Positions 1 through 12,005 of a DNA stretch of 36,848 bases are shown piece after piece. Made by a program: the position numbers and the translations under genes. Positions within the stretch are counted from its first letter, which is position 1. Every line of letters starts with the position of its first letter. Below the pieces are notes generated by a model, which made no database searches, was not told the DNA's origin, and was given only the letters and a program-made list of their open reading frames with translations. The stretch lies in assembly GCA_038496445.1 (NCBI GenBank), contig JALMLS010000049.1, positions 1-36,848 on the forward strand, in the 5' to 3' direction. The DNA comes from Trichosphaerium sp. ATCC 40318 (lineage: Eukaryota > Discosea > Flabellinia > Trichosidae).

Positions 1-2
1 GG

Positions 3-432
3 CTTGATAACCATCCATTGGGGCCTTCACAAGCGGTGTTAGGTAGGTAGTCTCAACGAAAAGCTTTCATCAAAAGACACAAGTGGTATTTTGGCTTAGT
101 GAAATCAACAGAATATGATTTGGCAAGGCTTGAACAAACTATTTCGTCGTACGTGGTTATATTATTGTACTATCCCAACCGAATTTCACTGTTCCTTGTT
201 ATAGTGAGTTCGTCATTACTTCGAAATCTAGCAGTTTTGGAGACACGGAATACACAACGGTCATAGTGTTGGTTGTTACATTTGTTGTTCTTGCCATGGT
301 AAGTTAATGTACATTCATCTATTGTGTTGATAGGTTGTAATTGTTATTCTTATCATCTTTATAGTACCTAAGTGTAGACACGCTATAGTACCTTATTCGT
401 TAAGAAGAGCACTCTTAAAATTACCTCTGTAA
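3..432 (+). CDS. 3' end of a single-pass membrane protein gene (partial)
   Basis: The last exons of a plus-strand gene whose start lies left of the window. I read exons at about 51-149, 201-298 and 334-432, with introns GTACGT...TATAG and GTAAGT...GATAG (299-333). The frame stays open to a TAA at 430-432. The polypeptide ends in one strongly hydrophobic segment (TTVIVLVVTFVVLAM followed by VVIVILIIFIV) and a short basic tail, as in a type I membrane protein or a tail anchor. The receptor kinase at 26700-30141 has a similar membrane span, but no kinase follows here. At 36-50 a 15 nt stretch, GTGTTAGGTAGGTAG, holds an in-frame TAG and separates two open segments. It is either the end of a longer intron, a very short intron or a disabling stop. 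I do not recognise the family. Confidence 0.5.
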
Positions 433-623
433 GCAAAAAATCATATCAACAATAAGAGCTGTGCTTGATGTTGCACCAATGAACATGGGAATAGTTGACT
501 GTTGTTAGTTGCCTGAAAATCAGTTTGTTACTCCATTGGTAGTTAAATTTTTTTTGGGCACGTGAAAGAAAACGGTAACATATTTTTCAATGCCTTTTTT
601 GGTTGGATGAAAATATTTGTTTT
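433..623. other. Intergenic gap between converging genes
   Basis: An AT-rich gap between the plus-strand membrane-protein end and the minus-strand MRH gene end. It holds poly-T runs and one CACGTG palindrome at 559-564. I see no gene in it. Confidence 0.4.
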
Positions 624-1900
624 TTATTTAGACAATGACAACTTTGTTAATTCTTTGTCTTCCAAGGTTTGTGGACATGCATCTCTTGTACGAACAAAAA
701 CCTAAACAGGTCAATATTAGGGTTGTTATCAAGAGGAAAAACACATACACTTGGTTTCTCAATATCCAAATTGTCAACAATTACTTTTTCCAAACCTACA
801 CAGTATTTAACTAACTACTAGTTTTGGTATTAAAAAATAATCAACGCTTTACCTGAATAGCGAGGGTCACATGCAAGAGTAACTTCTGAAACATCACCAA
901 GGTCACCTCCTGAAAAACAGTTACTATTGCAAGGCATATAGAAAATCATGAGACAGTGTTTATTCATGGTACGCACCAGTAAAGGTGAATGTCACACCTG
1001 ATCCCAAGTGCTCTGAAATTTGAACAGAAGGCTCTGTGTATTTTCCCTCACAAATAACAGAGTTTGGATCATGCCAACGCCCTTCAAATGCTGAACAAAC
1101 AGCACACGTGTCCGCTGAAGAGATAAAGTTATTTTTTTTGACTACACTCAGAAAAAAAATGGAAAAGGAACCGTACTTGCTGTTCCACATGTTTGAGGAT
1201 CATCTCCACATACAAACCATCTGATTCGTAAAAATACGAAGAGCCTCTTGTTTCTTGTAACCCAAGCGATTGTAACGTGGATAGATCATACTTACGATTG
1301 GCAACTGTTCAATAAAAAAAAACCGTTAAAGGGATTTAAACCATGAAGTTACTAGAGCTCTTCAAACGTACAAACAATATTAGAGCAATCTGGTGGAAAT
1401 GGATATTGAGATGGTGGGTTTGGTGCTATCGATGGTACTTGAACGCTAGGGCAAGCATCCTTGGTTCTCACTGTAATCTACAACAACAACGTGAGCTATA
1501 AAATCAAGCTTGCCTCCAGTAATAGCTTATAAGTTTCGTACAACTGGACAGAGGATGATGTTGTTAACATATGTAGTCTCGAATCCTTAACAAAAAAAGT
1601 GAATATTTAACAAGTTTATGAAATTAATGGTACTGTACCACTGTAATTGGGATCACATATAAGATGCAGTTCTGCATTTGATTCTACAGCAGCGTCTACA
1701 ATCTTTATTATTGGGCGTATTAATGATTGAGAATATGTACATCCAAAGGTAATAGAAATGCCGACATCATCTCCATTTCGGTATTCCTTTATCTCTGTTT
1801 CGGGTTCAGTATAGAGTCCTTCGCAGTACGTGTATTCTGCGATTGCTTCTTCCTTTGTCACTTGTAAGCAGAATTGGACTAAGTGCCTTACCACAGTATG
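624..1900 (-). pseudogene. Tandem MRH-domain (mannose-6-phosphate receptor homology) gene, 5'-truncated and probably broken
   Basis: Read on the minus strand, two similar units follow each other. Each has a C-x-G-x-YTEP segment (ICEGKYTEP near 1040 and YCEGLYTEP near 1810), a glycine-rich strand, then CDPRYSG or CDPNYSG, and closes with VRT(K/R)DACP. The second unit also shows YDLSTLQSLG and CGDDPQTC upstream. This order (YDLSxL start, paired cysteines, a CDP strand, an aromatic/RTxxACP end) matches MRH domains, which bind mannose-6-phosphate or N-glycans in the secretory and lysosomal route; that role is family knowledge. The first unit lacks its N-terminal part, no signal peptide is visible before the next gene's 3' end at 2149, and around 1205-1215 the reading frame must shift. 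Together these suggest a truncated, decaying gene. A related inverted copy lies at about 32060-32605. TAA at 624-626. Confidence 0.5.
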
Positions 1901-2148
1901 TACAAATCAGCAGATGGATTGCCAGCAATATAGTACGTGTTGGTTATTAATGGACGCGAATAAAAGCTTGTTTCTGTTCAGAAAAGTTGAAGTGTTTTAT
2001 TTATTTTGCCAGTTCAACTTGATTTTTTTTTTTGTGCCTACATGTTACAAGTTTGGTTGAAATATTTTTTTTTTCCTTTAATGGTATTTGGTGATAATGT
2101 ACAACTGTACAAGCGCCATTATTTAGCGCATATAGCGTGAATAAACAA

Positions 2149-5100
2149 TCACTCATAATAAGCGTCTGTTGAAGAATTTGTGACAAGCTTGTCAAACGTT
2201 GCGACCGCTGCAATAAATTCATAAGAAAAAAAACATAAAAAATCCCTTGAAGATCCAAGAAACGTACGTGGCGCCTCGGTGCGTAAACTTATTGCTAATT
2301 TATTGAGTGTGCTGTGTATATGTTTAAAATCGGGTCGTTTCTCTGGATCAGCGTCCCAACATTGTATCATGAGTTCCTTGAATCATTAACCATCAGCAAA
2401 TATACAAATCAAAAAATGATACATACCTTGAATGTAGGACAACATCCTTCCGGTATCTCTGGACGTAAATTCTCACGTACAACACGGAATGGAATTTCAT
2501 AAACCTCTAAACCAGGGTACGGTGAAGATCTTGCTACCTAAACATGCAATGTAAGAAAAAAACCGTTTTTAAAAGAATAATGTAAGAATAAACACTGAAT
2601 AACATTTACAATAAAAAAAAATCACGTGCCAACTCCCATAAAAAAATGCCAAAGGAGTAAGAATCAGATTTCATACTAAACTTCTTTTCTCTAATAGCTT
2701 CGGGTGCCATCCACTTTATAGGAGATGGTCCAGATGTGCGCACATAGTCTCCTAATAACCAGTGAGTCAGACACCAACATAAAAACAAGACATTACCTGT
2801 CATGACTGTAGCAAGTCCAAAATCGCAAACAATACCATGCCAGTCGTTGTTGACGAGAACCTAGCAAAAGAAACGATTACTTTCTAGAAGATCCATACTC
2901 CGTGTATCTACGTACGTTTCTACCGGCGATATCACGATGTACAACCTTCTCAAGATGAAGGTGAAGAACACCTGCTGCAGCATTGGCAGCAATCTGAACA
3001 AGCCTCTCCCACGCAATATCAGACTTATGTACAAGCAATAAATCCGAAACTGATCCTTTAGGATAGAATGGCGTCACTATAGCAAGCGGTTCATAACAGA
3101 TACCACACAGCCGAATAATATGCGGGTGGTTTCCAAGTTTGCTTCACGATAGTGTTAGATTTAAAGGTCGAAAAAAAACTTGTCCGTACTGCATCAAAGA
3201 TGACTCAAGTTTTAGCAATTCTATCGCGTCTGCAGACACGCCATGAAGTTTCTTTACAGCAACTACTACACCTCGCCAAGACCCTTTGTAAACTGAACCC
3301 TAGATCACCCAAAAAGTGAGATACAATACCACGTATGCGGTAACTTACAAAAGCGCCTGTTCCAAGCTTGGCAGACTCATCTACTGACAGTTCTGCCCAA
3401 TTTAGAGCTGGTAAAGGTGTTGCATCACCATCTACAGAGACTTGTAGACCACTAGAAGACGTTTGTCGACTGTGTGAACTCAAAGTTTCTATATCCGTCA
3501 ATTCAACAGTCACCAAGTAAGCCTGAAATACATGTTTTAGAATCACCAATCTCTTCTCTAGAATACGTACAGGGATTGCTTGTCGCGGATGAAATATGAT
3601 GTATTCATCATACATCGCTTTAGATGTGCTCCTTCCACCTGTATACACCGTCAGCATTAATGCAAGTGTACAGTTCGTACCTTCGATGAACACTGAATCA
3701 TAAGTATGCAACACGTTGCTGGATGATAGTGTGGTAACCTGGTCCAGCGGTACATGTAATCCAGTAGCCACTGTAAAAACGAGAAGAGATACAAAACTCC
3801 CTGAAGCCCATTTTTCAGACTTTAATGCTGCGATTGGCTTTGTTGCGAAATACATGCCAACAGGGGTCACTCTCTCTTGTTTCTTGTGGCGACGCACAGG
3901 TGCTTTTATGCCCTTCGTTATTATTTCTTGTCGTACTATATCACTATGTACAATTGGAGCATACCTACATGGCGTCAGACGTCGAGTCAACGAAATAGAA
4001 AATTCTCTAAAAAAAGTTAAATCCTTACAAAAGGTTAAAAGTTTGGTAGTCCTTCAGCTGTGCCAGCCTAGTAAGAAACAGTCGTCTTTGTTTACTATTA
4101 GTAATAGCATCTATACATACGATTGAAGCTTTTTGATCCGCAACAATACCTCCTAAAGTGAGTTAGCAACACATTGACGATTCTTTGCCTAAACTTCTAT
4201 TTGCCCACAAAAAAAAAAGGTAACTTACCTTCAATACTCTCTTGTATGCGTTTAAAATCGGCATGTGATGGATCAACAGGCTTACTACGATAATCCATCT
4301 CATCTAGAGAAAGAAGATAAGGACGTTGAATTATACAACGTATCTACACGAAATTTCGTGGATTTTGAGAAAATTCCGATATTTCTGAATTTGACCTCAT
4401 TTTTAAAAAAAGGAGGCGTTCGTACTTGGTAACTTAAACATGCGCTGTAATAAATTCATACGACCAGTATCATTGTCTTTTACCCATGATTGTGAAGTAT
4501 AGAAGTGTCTCATAAATGACAACAGTTGTCCATCCTCTGTAATGACCATGGAAGCGCCCTGTAGTCAAAAAATTGTCAACTTCAAAAGATGGCAGAATTA
4601 AAGAAAAAAAAATAAACTGATCATGTACGCAATCAAAGCAATCTTGTATCGTAGCTTGAGAGAGCTGTTTACAATAAACAATCAAGCATATGGATCCGTT
4701 TTCATTTCTGACGCGTTTTAGTAAATCTAGACCTGCTTTTGGAGCGAATACGAGGTTAACAAAGCCCTGAGAATAGAGTTACCAATTGAACAGCCATTTT
4801 TGCGTCAAAATAGAATAAACGAATTAATGCGTACCCGTTCTACTCGTAACATGTCTGTTATTACCACCTGTGTCCGTTTGTAAGATTATTTTTAAGTTTA
4901 TAGACAAACAGCTGCGATTTTCCTCTATCTTTCGGCGTTAGCGTACCTGCGCTTTGTGGTTCCTCATTTTGCGCATAGATTCAGCGGTTGTATTGCACAC
5001 ACAAACTTCCCATCCAATTTTCCTCAAGGCTTTCGTTGTTTTATCATGTCCACCGTTTCTGTACGATTGGTGCTAGAATTTTAGGTAAGTAACTGCTGGT

Positions 5101-5199
5101 AGGCGTTTACACCAATTTCAGCTTGCTTACTGTCCAAATAACACACGGCTTATCGTTATTGGCATCGTAGCTTCCTCTTTTTTCATTGTACTCTGTCAT
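2149..5199 (-). CDS. Receiver-like / PARP-like / tyrosine-kinase-like protein kinase fusion
   Basis: A multi-exon gene of about 680 residues by my splicing. It starts at 5199 (MTEYNEKRG, with an in-frame stop just upstream) and ends at a TGA at 2149-2151. Residues about 15-135 resemble a response-regulator receiver domain: VVITDM keeps the phospho-acceptor-type Asp, followed by [10 protein letters not shown] and a late GASMVI, but the usual N-terminal acidic pair is replaced (VIWTHQ). Residues about 205-365 resemble a PARP catalytic domain: [35 protein letters not shown] then AYLV. The Tyr and Glu of the H-Y-E triad are present, but the His position reads Ala in LLYAPIV. Residues about 400-655 form a kinase: [58 protein letters not shown]. 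All core kinase motifs are intact, so it is probably active, with Tyr or Ser/Thr specificity open. It shares a divergent 5' region with AP-1 gamma. Confidence 0.75.
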
Positions 5200-5578
5200 C
5201 AACGGTCAGTTACTGTCATTGCCAACGGACAACTGCGTTGTTGTGCCCAATGGTATAATTGAATGAAATTGCTGAGTGGAGACGGAAAAAGCAAAAAAAG
5301 TCTTTAGCAGTAAAAGCGTCCTTTCTGGCGTCTCGTCGACTATGATTGTATTGGTAATGCGCTAGAGGTAGTTCAATCATTAGCAACAAGTCGGTTTACT
5401 AATTTGTTTGCAATACGCACGTGGGCACCGTTAAATGGTCCCAGCACACGTTTACAGCACAGAGCGCTTAGTTAGGCCTATGTAGGCGGCTGTCAGTGCG
5501 CCAGTCAAAACAGTTCTTTTTAGTGAGACGTTTACAGTTTGTTAAACGTCAAATAGTCTTAAAGAGCTTCTAACAAGT
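5200..5578. promoter_or_regulatory. Shared divergent 5' region
   Basis: About 380 bp separate the start of the minus-strand receiver-PARP-kinase gene from the start of the plus-strand AP-1 gamma gene, so both promoters must lie here or inside the genes. It holds a CACGTG palindrome at 5418-5423, the target of bHLH/bZIP-type regulators in other eukaryotes. I see no clear TATA box and no small gene. Confidence 0.45.
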
Positions 5579-8500
5579 ATGCGTTTGCGGGATCTCATCA
5601 AGGCCGTCAGAGCTTGCAAAACTGCTGCGGAAGAGCGTGATTTGATTACAAAAGAGCTTGCGCAAATTAGGGGAGGTATTAGACAAGACAACCAACAAGA
5701 CCGCACTCGAAATGTCGCCAAACTACTCTATTTTCACATGCTCAGTTATCCTACGTCGTTTGGACAAATGGAATGCCTCAAATTGATCGTAAAACCGTCG
5801 TACGCAGACAAAAGGATCGGATATCTTGGTCTGATGGTTCTACTGGACGAAAACCAAGAAGTACTCATGCTCGTCACTAACTCACTAAAATCGTATCCTC
5901 TCATGATGTTTTTGACGCCTTTGGCGGTTATACGCTGATCAGCGAAAACTTTTGCTTAAAACACTTTTTGTCGCCATTTTGCGCGCCTAGGGAAACCATT
6001 GCGACGCTTTTATATTTTTAAACGCTATTTTCCTTCACTATCTAGCGACCTAACTCACGCAAACCAATACATTGTTGGTCTCGCTTTGTGTGCATTGGGA
6101 AACATTGCCTCTCCAAGTATTGCCAGAGACACTGCTCCTGAAATTGAAAAACTACTCAAACACACCAACCCTTACATCAGGAAAAAGGTACAGTCCCTTG
6201 TTATCCTGTGACACGCAAGGGATTTTTTTTAAATTAATTTATTCCCTCAGGCAGCACTATGTGCCCTACGTATTATAAGAAAGGCTCCTGATCTTACAGA
6301 GAACTTTATTTCGCGTATGAAGAGTCTTTTGAGCGAAAAAAATCACGGTACGCTAAAAACACGTAACTATGGGTTATAAGCTATTTAAAATAGCGTGTCA
6401 CGATTTTTTTGGGGTTTTTGGAACGCGTTGAAAGTTGAATTTATTTATTTTTTATTTGAAAATGTACCTCTTTTATCAACTCGTAATTTATCTCATTGAC
6501 TCTCTTAGGTGTATTGGTAACTGCATTGAGCCTTCTCATCGAATTATGTCGCATCAACGATGGAGAGTTTATCTCTAAGTTCAAAAAGGTAAGGTTTTTA
6601 AATTGGTCACTTGTATTTCTTTTTTTTGTTTTTATTTGATTGTCGTTAACCGCTTTTTTTTTTCTAGCTTGTCCCACAACTCGTTCGCATCCTTCGTCAT
6701 CTAACCCAGTCTGGATTTGCACCTGAATATGATGTGAATGGTGTTACTGATCCGTTCATACAAGTCAAAGTATTGCATTGTTTGCGTATTCTTGGTAAAG
6801 GTGATGCTGAAGCCAGCGAGCTCATGAACGATATTCTCGCTCAAGTTGCCACAAACACTGACAATATGCGTAATGTTGGTAACGCTATCCTTTATGAGTG
6901 TGTCAATACTATCATGTCCATTGAGTCCGAAAATGGCCTTCGTGTTTTGGCTGTGAATATCCTTGGTAGGTTCTTATCAAACAGGGATAACAACATCCGG
7001 TAAGTGCATAGATATAGCATTGTGAAACCTTTACTGACATTGTACTAGTTATGTTGCTCTCAATACACTATGCAAGGTCGTTTCTGTTGAGCCAAAGGCA
7101 GTACAGCGTCATCGTAATACAGTTGTTGATTGTTTGAAGGTATGTTCAAATGTCCTCTTTTTTTCTTCTTTTCTTTTCTTCAATTACAGTTGCTCACATT
7201 TAGACAGGATGATGATATATCTATTCGTAGACGTGCCTTAGAGCTCATTTACTCTCTTGTGAATACAAACAATGTCCGTGTGCTTGTACGGGAATTGTTA
7301 AATTTCTTGATGGTCGCAGATGTTGAATTCAGGGCGGACTTGACCGCTAAGCTCTGTTATGTTACAGAAAAATTTGCTCCAGCTAAACGTTGGCATGTTG
7401 ATACAATCCTTCGTGTTATGGCAGTTGTACGTCATTTTCCCGTGTGTGAACGTTGATGTACTGATTTTGTGTTTGTAGTCCGGAAATCATGTCCCAGATG
7501 AAGTCTGTTCTAACCTCATTGCGCTAATATCTTCAACACCTGAATTACAAGCTTATGCTGTTCACAAAATGTATCTCATTCTAACAAATGATATCACTCA
7601 GGTACACTTACGTTACATATTAATTTTACCGCATGTGGCTATTGTGATCATCTGGGAGTGTGTTCAGATGATCACTCTAGTTCAAAGCATTTGGGCTATC
7701 TGCATGCTATTTATTTATTATCTTGCCTCTATATGTATTTATTTTGTATTTTTGAATGGGTGTAGACAATCGCAGGGTACAGCAGTAACTATGCGACATC
7801 ATCCACACCACAATACATAAGCATGTTCGCACGGTCACCATCTGCATGTCAATCTTTTTTATTTTTACTCTTTTGCCTTTTTTTTCAAGTTCTTTGAAGT
7901 TGTTGCTTATGTGTTATTTAGCAATCCATGGTCCAAGTTGGTGTATGGTGTATTGGTGAATTTGGTGAATTGCTTTCACAAGTTGTAGAAGGCGATAATT
8001 CAGTCACTGTTACTGAGAAGGATGTTATTGACCTCTTGGCACGCATCCTCACTTTCCCAACAACCACACAAGTGACACGAACATACTCCCTCAATGCTCT
8101 ATCCAAACTCTCAATTAAATTTACTCAAGCTGTCACAGCACAAATCAGAGTACGGTCAACACTTCTATCCTAACATTCTTTGGTACTGACTGAAGCATAA
8201 AAGGGCATTTTGGAGAATCACAAGGCTGATTTTGATTTGGAATTACAAAGTCGTGCTTGTGAGTACCTCAAGATCTTGGGTGACTGGAACTCCTTTTCAC
8301 AGAAGATTTTCGAAAAGATTCCACCACGAGAATATGTACGCCCAGAACGCGAAGACTATGGTACATCATCAGAACCAACGACGTCCGAGCCGTCAACACC
8401 TGGTCGTGTTACTACTCTACCAACAACCGCTACAGCTACAGCAGTCGCACCTGCTGCACCAGAACCTGTTGCTGACGTGCCTGTACGTTTTGTTTAACCA

Positions 8501-9482
8501 AAAAAAAAAGCGTTCTTTGCTTGCTCACAATTTTACTTAGCTCATTGATTTCGGTATGGGTGGTGACTCTTCAAACGGTACTGCTGCTCCAGCTGGTAAT
8601 CCAAATGCTATTTTAGAAACTTTGTTTGGAAACACAGGAGCTCCTCCTCCTACTGGTATGTTTTTTTTTTCTTTCTTTTGTTGGAACTTGTTTCTTTATT
8701 TTTTGTGCTAACGTTTCCTCTCAAGGTAACGGTGTTGCACCTGTTGTTGGTGGAGCTGCTCCAACACCTGGACAGCCAGAAAGTAAACCATCTGTAATCG
8801 ATCAAATCATGTCCTTGCACGCCACACCTGCACCTGCTGTAGGCACACCTGGTATGATGCCTGGTATGCCTGTTGCAGGAGGTATGCCAGTTACAGGCGG
8901 TATGCCTGTCACGGGAGGCATGCCAGTTGCTGGCGGTATGCCAGTTGCAGGTATGCACCCAGGAATGGTAGCGGCACCAGCTCCTATTCAATTTGTTGCT
9001 TATGACAAGAATGGTACGTGACAGAGTAAATACGACTGAATGCTTTTTTTTTTTTGGTTCAAGAAGCCACGACTAATTTCTTAATCGTATAGGGATTGTA
9101 ATCAATTTTTCTGTTGTGAAACAACCAACACAGATGCACTTGACACTTGTGAATGCGACTTATACAAACTCTTCAGCAAACAGGATTACAGACTTTCAGT
9201 TACAAGCTGCTGTACCTACTTACCTCAAGATCAAGTTAGAACCTGCTTCTGGTACTGAATTGGCACCTGTTCACACTGGCAAGATTATGCAACAAATCAA
9301 AATTGTCAATTCTCAACATGGCGCTGTACGAATCAAACACGTGTTTTTTTTAACGGTTTTTTTTTTTACTAACTTTTTTTTTCAAACAGCAACCTGTGAT
9401 TATCATGATTCGATTGGCTTATAAATCTAATGGCGCTCCTGTAGAAGATAAGAATGTTGTAAACTTTCCTCCAGGCGTTTAA
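5579..9482 (+). CDS. AP-1 complex subunit gamma (gamma-adaptin)
   Basis: The large gamma subunit of the AP-1 clathrin adaptor, which sorts cargo between trans-Golgi and endosomes. I read 14 exons: 5579-5892, 6046-6187, 6251-6347, 6509-6588, 6668-6999, 7049-7139, 7208-7436, 7479-7601, 7922-8149, 8204-8482, 8541-8652, 8726-9013, 9093-9325 and 9390-9482. The protein begins [20 protein letters not shown] and follows gamma-adaptin along the whole trunk: [70 protein letters not shown] low-complexity hinge follows, with about five GGMPV-type repeats (8860-8960) before a C-terminal ear ([32 protein letters not shown]). Length and order fit a complete gene ending in TAA. The ear and this start argue for gamma rather than alpha-adaptin. 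I see no breaks. Confidence 0.92.
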
Positions 9483-10729
9483 ATCCTGAACTGATATGAA
9501 TGGCTTTAAAACGAAATCAATCGCAACAATCTTGTTGAGTTGATGGAGTCATTAATTGAAAAAAAAAAACCAACAAAAAAAACAACCTGTAAAAAGTCTT
9601 CCCGGCAAATTTGGGTAAACTTGCTGCTTGGCATTGAAAAAACAAATAAAGTAAAATATAAATAACAAAGAAAGAGGTGTAAGAAATATTTCTTGACTAC
9701 ATTACAGCCTGATCATAAAAAGTGGCATCGGAAAAAAAAGAAGAGCAAATCTTAACTTTGGCCTTCTTGTTAAAATAGAATATTTACAAAAACAGAGATT
9801 GCTGCCAAGATGCCAGCGAATATGGCGTAGTGCTTAATCTTACTGTTTCTATTCTTCTTTTTCCTGTTTTTAGTAGATTGCCGTTGATTATGGCCTGGTG
9901 AACCAGGAAGCTTGTTAATCTCTAGATGTAGTTTGCGATGATGTCCAAATTTATAGACACCAATGTCCAGCAGGTCCTTGTCTGTAAGAAGTGCAAGTTG
10001 GCCACTAGTTGTGATCCCTATACTTTCATTAAACAAATGCAGCAGATTAAACCTAATACGTACTGGCTGTTGCGAAGTGTTGTTTGTATTCTGGTAGGCC
10101 TACAAAAGCAAGCCATTCATCAACTGATCTCAAGTTTATTGGATTCTTCTCACTATGGTTAAGCCATCGGCGCACGTGGTGTTTTTTCTTGTCTAGATGC
10201 AAAATTACTTAAAAAAAATTGCAAACACGTGATGTGATGAGCGAAGAATAAAGCCCCGAAAACAGGAAATTCGGTTTAACTTCGGCTTCATTTTAAATCC
10301 TTTTTTTTTTAATACCTGGTTTCGCGTCTTTCATCAATTCTCTTTGTAACGCCATGATGCGAGTTCTATCGCCAAGTTGCGTTATACCAATATACGTCAA
10401 ATCACCTTCAGTCAAGCTGATGAATACGTCTGAGAATACAATCCCATTTGTTGTAAAAACATCAACAATATGCTCTAGCCCAGCTGCATCAAGAGTTTCT
10501 TGTATCCATTCTTAAATCAAAATGTTAAAAAAGAAGTATCACGCACAATCATAAAATTAACGGTTCAAAAAACGTGATAAAAATGAGTATTCTTCAGTTG
10601 GTAACGTTTTTCTGTAGTTGTTTTTTTTACAAAAAGTGCTTAACGCCTTTTGGGAATTGTAGGAAACGCAACCACAATACGTGTTGGTTGTAAAAAACCG
10701 TTCAACTAATTTCTCCGGGTGATTACCTC

Positions 10730-11750
10730 CAGTAGTAAAATGGAAATGGGAATTTTTAAGTAATCCACCCTGTTTTCCTATGGGAAAAGTAAACGGAAAA
10801 ACTCTTCCTTAATTCCCATTGAATTTATATGAAATTCCATAAGTATTACCCATAGAATTCTTAGAGTATTACTTTTGGAATTGTGTATGTATTTTATATA
10901 GAATTCTCTATGTATTCTTTATAGCATTTTTTTAATGTATTTCAATAAAAATACTTTATAAATTACACAAAATATTATTCGATACTTTGGTTCAGATTTA
11001 GTGCAAAGTCATTTTATTTATTGATCATTACAAAATACAAACATCCTAAATAACACGTACAAGTTAAATACATCGTGTCTTCATAAACGAAAGAAGTAAT
11101 TTGATCGCATTTGGTTTTGAGAGCCTGAACAATAATTAATGCGTTTGTAAATGCTAAATTAAGAACGTGTAGGGTTTTTTGATAAATTAAGTGGAAATAA
11201 GCTTTAAAAACAACGTACTTGGAGTTAATGCTTTAAATACATTCTTTAATGGTGTAATAAAGCTGTTGCAATGCTTTAATCATCTTAAAACAGATAAGTA
11301 AGAGATATTTATGTTTAAGTGATTTTCCAAACCACCTAAAACGTGTTCTCCATTATTTTTTGGATTAACGCACTTTAACCTGTACCATTGGTTTTTGCAC
11401 CTTTAATAATAGCATGTGGATATTGTTTGCTAGAAAAACCTATGTACCTAAGGTGTTGATGGTTTTTTGCAAATATAAAACTAAACCCTAACCCTAACTT
11501 AATTTGTACTTTCATAAACCTCAACCCTAGCCCTAACCCTAACCCTAACTAAATTAGTACATTATTTGGTGGATTTTGTACAATAATTCTGAAAATTCTG
11601 TATTTAAGGGAATATTATGGTAATTCTATCAAAAATCCTGCCATAAAAAAAAAAAAAAATAAGAATTCTTCACAAATTACCTTAAAAATCCCTAAAACAA
11701 AGGAATTTAGTGGGATTTATATCCAAAATCCCATTTTCATTTTACCACTG
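10730..11750. mobile_element. Non-autonomous terminal-inverted-repeat DNA element, about 1.02 kb
   Basis: The left end (CAGTAGTAAAATGG...) and the reverse complement of the right end (CAGTGGTAAAATGA...) match over about 22 bp with two differences. TC lies on both sides (10728-10729 and 11751-11752), a candidate 2 bp target duplication. The interior is very AT-rich, has no convincing ORF, and contains two runs of CCCTAA repeats. It lies inside the first exon of the SAM-domain gene. The CAG...CTG ends resemble those of several DNA-transposon superfamilies, but the 2 bp duplication does not fit hAT (8 bp), so I do not assign one. Confidence 0.75.
11484..11552 (+). repeat. Interstitial telomere-like CCCTAA repeats
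   Basis: Two short runs of CCCTAA with single variants (one unit reads CCCTAG), at about 11485-11498 and 11523-11551, separated by about 25 bp. The matching G-rich strand is TTAGGG, the telomere repeat of many animals, fungi and amoebae. The runs sit inside the 1 kb TIR element, not at a chromosome end. Confidence 0.8.
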
Positions 11751-12005
11751 TCTGTCTTTTGTCCTGGGCACATCAAGAGGTTCTACAGCCTCAACGGGTA
11801 CTGTATTAGGCGTGTATGGCATTTGTTGGGTGTAAACTGGTTGAGGCGTCGCTGGATAAGGATTCCCTTGTTGTTGAGGTTGCGGAGCGTACTGACGTGG
11901 TGGGATAACTGGTGGAGCATTGTTGTACTGTTGGTATTGGTTGTTTGTAGTTTGTTCGTTGTTTGAGAATAATGGTGAATTCGGGTGAAGTACTGGTTTG
12001 CTCAT

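Larger units (their letters stand above)
9770..12005 (-). pseudogene. Two-SAM-domain, tail-anchored protein gene interrupted by a transposon
   Basis: A minus-strand gene beginning MSKPVLHPNSPLFSNNEQ (12005) with a Pro/Gln/Asn-rich N-terminus. Its first exon is cut at about 11752 by the element at 10730-11750 and resumes at 10727-10729 (GNHPEKLVERFF). Further exons lie at about 10316-10510, 10060-10192 and 9770-10022. The first SAM domain reads FLSQWIQETLDAAGLE, then ...LTEGDLTYIGITQLGDR. The second reads VDEWLAFVGLPEY, then ...LLTDKDLLDIGV. A basic stretch (KNRKKKNRNSKIK) precedes a C-terminal hydrophobic segment (YAIFAGILAAISVFVNILF) ending in TAA at 9770, as in a tail-anchored membrane protein. 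SAM domains mediate protein oligomerisation. Removing the element and one copy of the flanking TC keeps the frame open, so the gene is recently disrupted rather than old debris. As it stands, translation would stop just inside the element. Confidence 0.7.

Noticed and set aside
10730-11750. The 1 kb TIR element as an intron, like the one in the LRR gene
   Set aside because: Every GT in the minus-strand start of the element combined with AGs at its end gives a frame shift or stop in the SAM gene, so clean splicing is not supported.
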